Positions 22,432 through 24,543 of a stretch of DNA of 24,543 nucleotides are shown here, in pieces. This stretch comes from CAZLFA01 sp964558665. GTDB taxonomy: Bacteria; Desulfobacterota; Syntrophia; Syntrophales; PHBD01. Position 1 is the first letter of the stretch. Each line of letters begins with the position of its first letter. A model generated the notes under the pieces. It did not search any database. It worked only from the letters and a program-made list of their open reading frames with translations, and had not been told where the DNA came from. Made by a program: the position numbers and the translations under genes. The DNA lies in contig CAZLFA010000061.1 of the NCBI GenBank assembly GCA_964558665.1, positions 1 through 24,543 of the forward strand, given 5' to 3'.

Positions 22432-24348
22432 ATGCCTACGATAACATTTCAACCTCATGGCGTCACCGTGGATGTCCCGACGGGCACGGAACTGCTTGAT
22501 GCCGCAAGGCTTGCGGGGATCGAGATTGACGCGCCCTGCGGCGGCCAGGGAACATGCGGCGGCTGCGCCGTGCGTATCGTATCGGGAAGACTGGATACGG
22601 CAGGAAACGACTCACTTCACATTACCCGCTCCCTCGACAGAGATGAAATTCTCGCCTGCCGGGCAAGAGTCTCCGATTCGGACATCACCATCCACGTTCC
22701 CGAGCAGTCACGAATTGCAGGCGGACAATTCATAGATATGCAGGAAGAACCGGCACACCTGCCGGAAGACCTGCTTGTCCGTCCGCTCAATGGAGCTGCC
22801 CTTGCAGAATCGGCGGAAGTTCAGGTGTCAGGCGCCGTGCCCGGCGATGACCTTCCCGACATGGCCAGACTGACTGATGCGCTCCGCCTGCATTCAGGCA
22901 TTGAAGACATCGATTGCGGCATATACGCACTGCGTCAGATTGCGGACGCCATACGGGACGATGAAGGACGGATGACAGTCACCCTTGCGAGAAAAGGGAC
23001 GCGGGGACATATTATCGATGTTCGAACACGATCAGAAAAACGGGGACATTGGGGACTCGCCGTCGATGTGGGAACTACAACCGTGGCAGTCCGCCTGGTT
23101 TCCATAAGCGACGGGAAGATATTAACCACCCTGACGGACTACAACGGCCAGATCGCCTGCGGCCTGGATATCATCAGCCGCATCAACTACGCCCGTGGCA
23201 GGAAGAGGCTTGCGGAACTGCGCTGGCGTGTCCTGAACACGATAAACCGTCTTATAGCGGAGGCGCTGCGATCAGGCGGCATTGAGAAGGATCATCTCTG
23301 CAGCGCCTTCATTTCCGGCAATACAACCATGATTCACCTGCTGTTGGGGTTGAATCCCGAGTATATTCGCATCGCCCCCTATACGCCGACAATTCTGGAA
23401 GTCCCGGACATGACAGCATCAGCCGTCGGCCTCGACATGCACCCGGAAGCGGTCGTCTCTTTTTCGCCTGCCGTCGGCAGCTACGTAGGCGGAGACATCA
23501 CAGCGGGAATACTGTGCACGGATCTGGTAACAGAAACTGAGGATATCAACATCTTCATCGATCTGGGAACGAACGGCGAGGTGGTTGTCGGAAACAGGGA
23601 TTTCCTCATGGCATGTGCCTGTTCGGCGGGGCCGGCTTTCGAAGGGGGCGGAATAAAAGACGGCATGCGGGCTGCCAGAGGCGCCATTGAGAAGGTGGAC
23701 ATAGATACGGAAACGGGGAAGTGCCGAAGTGAGATCATAGGCGGCACAGGCGCTGAGGGAATCTGCGGATCAGGCATGATCTCGCTTCTGGCCGGTCTTT
23801 TCCGCAACGGATGGATCGACGCTGCGGGCAGGTTCAGCAGATCGAAATCTTCGCCTTATATAAACTTTGACGGCAGGCAGGCAAGCTACAGAATCGTGGC
23901 GGGAGAAGAAAGCAAAACGGGCAGGGACATCACCATAGACGAGCGCGACATAGAAAACGTCATGCGCGCCAAGGCGGCAGTCTATGCAGCCTGCGCCCTG
24001 ATGCTCAGACGGGCGGGCATCACCTTCGAAGACCTGTCGCACATTTACATTGCCGGCGGATTCGGCCGTTATCTGAACATTGAAGATGCGATCACCATCG
24101 GCCTGCTGCCGGATCTTCCCGGAGGCAGATTCCGCTTCCTCGGCAACACATCTCTTGCCGGCAGCACGATGATGCTTCTTTCGGAGTCGCACCGCCGGAT
24201 GCAGATCGAGCATTCCCGGCGCATGACATATGTGGAGCTCAACACCGATCCTGAATATATGGATCAATACACCGGCGCTTTGTTTCTCCCGCACACGGAC
24301 AGACGGCTGTTTCCATCGGTCGGGATGTCCAATCCTGCGAATCAATAA
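22432..24348 (+). CDS. RACo-like reductive activator of corrinoid proteins ([2Fe-2S] + ASKHA)
   Basis: A 638-residue protein of the DUF4445/RACo family, which uses ATP to reduce inactive Co(II) corrinoid proteins of methyltransferase systems to Co(I). The N-terminal ferredoxin-like domain (1-~90) binds a [2Fe-2S] cluster through C36, C42, C45 and C76 (CX5CX2C spacing usual in this family). After a linker, the C-terminal actin-like ATPase (ASKHA) domain runs from about residue 203, with VDVGTTTVAVRL (phosphate 1), ISGNTTMIHLLLGLNP, FIDLGTNGEVV (phosphate 2) and IYIAGGFGRYLNIEDA (adenosine motif). Length is normal for the family. No corrinoid protein or methyltransferase gene is in the window, so its partner is unknown. 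The ATG at 22432 has no clear ribosome-binding site, but the ferredoxin domain is complete from here. Confidence 0.93.
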   Translation: MPTITFQPHGVTVDVPTGTELLDAARLAGIEIDAPCGGQGTCGGCAVRIVSGRLDTAGNDSLHITRSLDRDEILACRARVSDSDITIHVPEQSRIAGGQFIDMQEEPAHLPEDLLVRPLNGAALAESAEVQVSGAVPGDDLPDMARLTDALRLHSGIEDIDCGIYALRQIADAIRDDEGRMTVTLARKGTRGHIIDVRTRSEKRGHWGLAVDVGTTTVAVRLVSISDGKILTTLTDYNGQIACGLDIISRINYARGRKRLAELRWRVLNTINRLIAEALRSGGIEKDHLCSAFISGNTTMIHLLLGLNPEYIRIAPYTPTILEVPDMTASAVGLDMHPEAVVSFSPAVGSYVGGDITAGILCTDLVTETEDINIFIDLGTNGEVVVGNRDFLMACACSAGPAFEGGGIKDGMRAARGAIEKVDIDTETGKCRSEIIGGTGAEGICGSGMISLLAGLFRNGWIDAAGRFSRSKSSPYINFDGRQASYRIVAGEESKTGRDITIDERDIENVMRAKAAVYAACALMLRRAGITFEDLSHIYIAGGFGRYLNIEDAITIGLLPDLPGGRFRFLGNTSLAGSTMMLLSESHRRMQIEHSRRMTYVELNTDPEYMDQYTGALFLPHTDRRLFPSVGMSNPANQ

Positions 24349-24353
24349 TCCAA

Positions 24354-24383
24354 GAGTACGTTATAAGAAACGTAATACTCTTT
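24354..24383 (+). terminator. Possible terminator after RACo-like gene
   Basis: GAGTACGTT (24354-24362) pairs with AACG (24369-24372) and TACTC (24376-24380), with a three-base bulge, followed only by TTT. It begins 6 bases after the stop codon. The stem is AT-rich and the T-run short, so termination would be weak. Part of it overlaps the repeat element that follows. Confidence 0.4.
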
Positions 24384-24480
24384 GCCTCCCCGGTCGAAGA
24401 GATTTTCCGCGGCTCAGAATATTTTTCACAAGAAAATATTTAATTCGCCGCTTGAAAACCTCTTTGACCGGGATAATATT
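24374..24480. repeat. Long copy of hairpin-forming repeat, right of RACo-like gene
   Basis: A large imperfect hairpin: the arm at 24389-24413 (CCCGGTCGAAGAG onward) pairs with 24447-24472 (reverse complement CCCGGTCAAAGAG onward). The loop contains a second inverted repeat, AATATTTTTC / GAAAATATT (about 24419-24440). Its outer flanks are shared with the short copy at 22141-22189. The nested palindrome and repeated ends look like a small non-autonomous mobile element (MITE-like), but no target-site duplication could be confirmed. Confidence 0.65.
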
Positions 24481-24543
24481 TCCTTATCTAACCCATCTTC
24501 CGCAGTTCGCTGCCGATAACAGTCAAATTTTAGTTAATCGGGG

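Noticed and set aside
22332..22499. 55-codon plus-strand ORF upstream of and overlapping the RACo-like start
   Set aside because: No ribosome-binding site, and its second half is simply the RACo-like gene read in another frame.

Overview
The window looks like chromosomal DNA from an anaerobic Gram-negative bacterium, most likely Thermodesulfobacteriota (former Deltaproteobacteria, Syntrophia-like). The reasons are a RACo-type corrinoid-protein activator, a very large Ser/Thr kinase/AAA/histidine kinase hybrid sensor, a class III adenylate cyclase with HAMP domain, a Gram-negative autotransporter with C-terminal beta-barrel, a lipoprotein with a lipobox, and GGGGACGGTTC-type palindromic repeats, which I associate with this group. 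This placement is inference: there is no rRNA or other marker gene in the window.

Layout, left to right. (1) 1-338 is a gene-free leader with several small stem-loops. It is followed by a B12-binding-type radical SAM protein (339-1817), a clear intrinsic terminator and a block of palindromic repeats (1926-2045). (2) 2205-5224 holds a membrane adenylate cyclase followed on the same strand by two small alpha-helical proteins of unknown function. (3) 5391-5974 is an AbrB/MazE-type antitoxin and RelE/ParE-type toxin pair with an operator-like palindrome in its promoter; the toxin C-terminus looks frameshifted. (4) A receiver-domain scrap (5986-6096, minus) abuts the 3' end of a 2.2-kilo-residue sensor kinase (6092-12781, minus). 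(5) The sensor is divergent from a 1781-residue autotransporter adhesin (13374-18719, plus) whose Asn/Gly/Thr-rich passenger contains long internal repeats, some nearly identical at DNA level.

(6) 18959-20692 is the most intriguing part. A Cys-free 191-residue protein has an N-terminal stretch resembling the leader helices of NHLP/Nif11-type RiPP precursors. Next to it lie a radical SAM enzyme with extra C-terminal cysteines and a 31-codon ORF with a signal-peptide-like start that overlaps the radical SAM gene by 8 bases. This is a candidate, apparently undescribed, peptide-modification cassette. It is cut off by a rearrangement: immediately downstream, facing it, lies a truncated second copy of the first ~100 codons of the giant sensor (20702-21022, minus), about 95% identical to the intact gene and still behind a good sigma-70-like promoter. 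(7) A lipoprotein with carboxypeptidase-regulatory-like and DUF1566-like regions follows (21295-22011, minus). (8) The last gene is an orphan RACo-like [2Fe-2S]/ASKHA protein (22432-24348, plus), flanked by two copies of a hairpin-forming repeat.

Functional themes are signalling (cAMP, multi-domain phosphorelay), surface structures (autotransporter, lipoprotein) and radical/corrinoid chemistry. Several gene remnants (receiver scrap, frameshifted toxin, truncated sensor copy, truncated secreted ORF) mark this as a plastic, rearranged region. No tRNA, rRNA, CRISPR array or intact transposase gene was seen.
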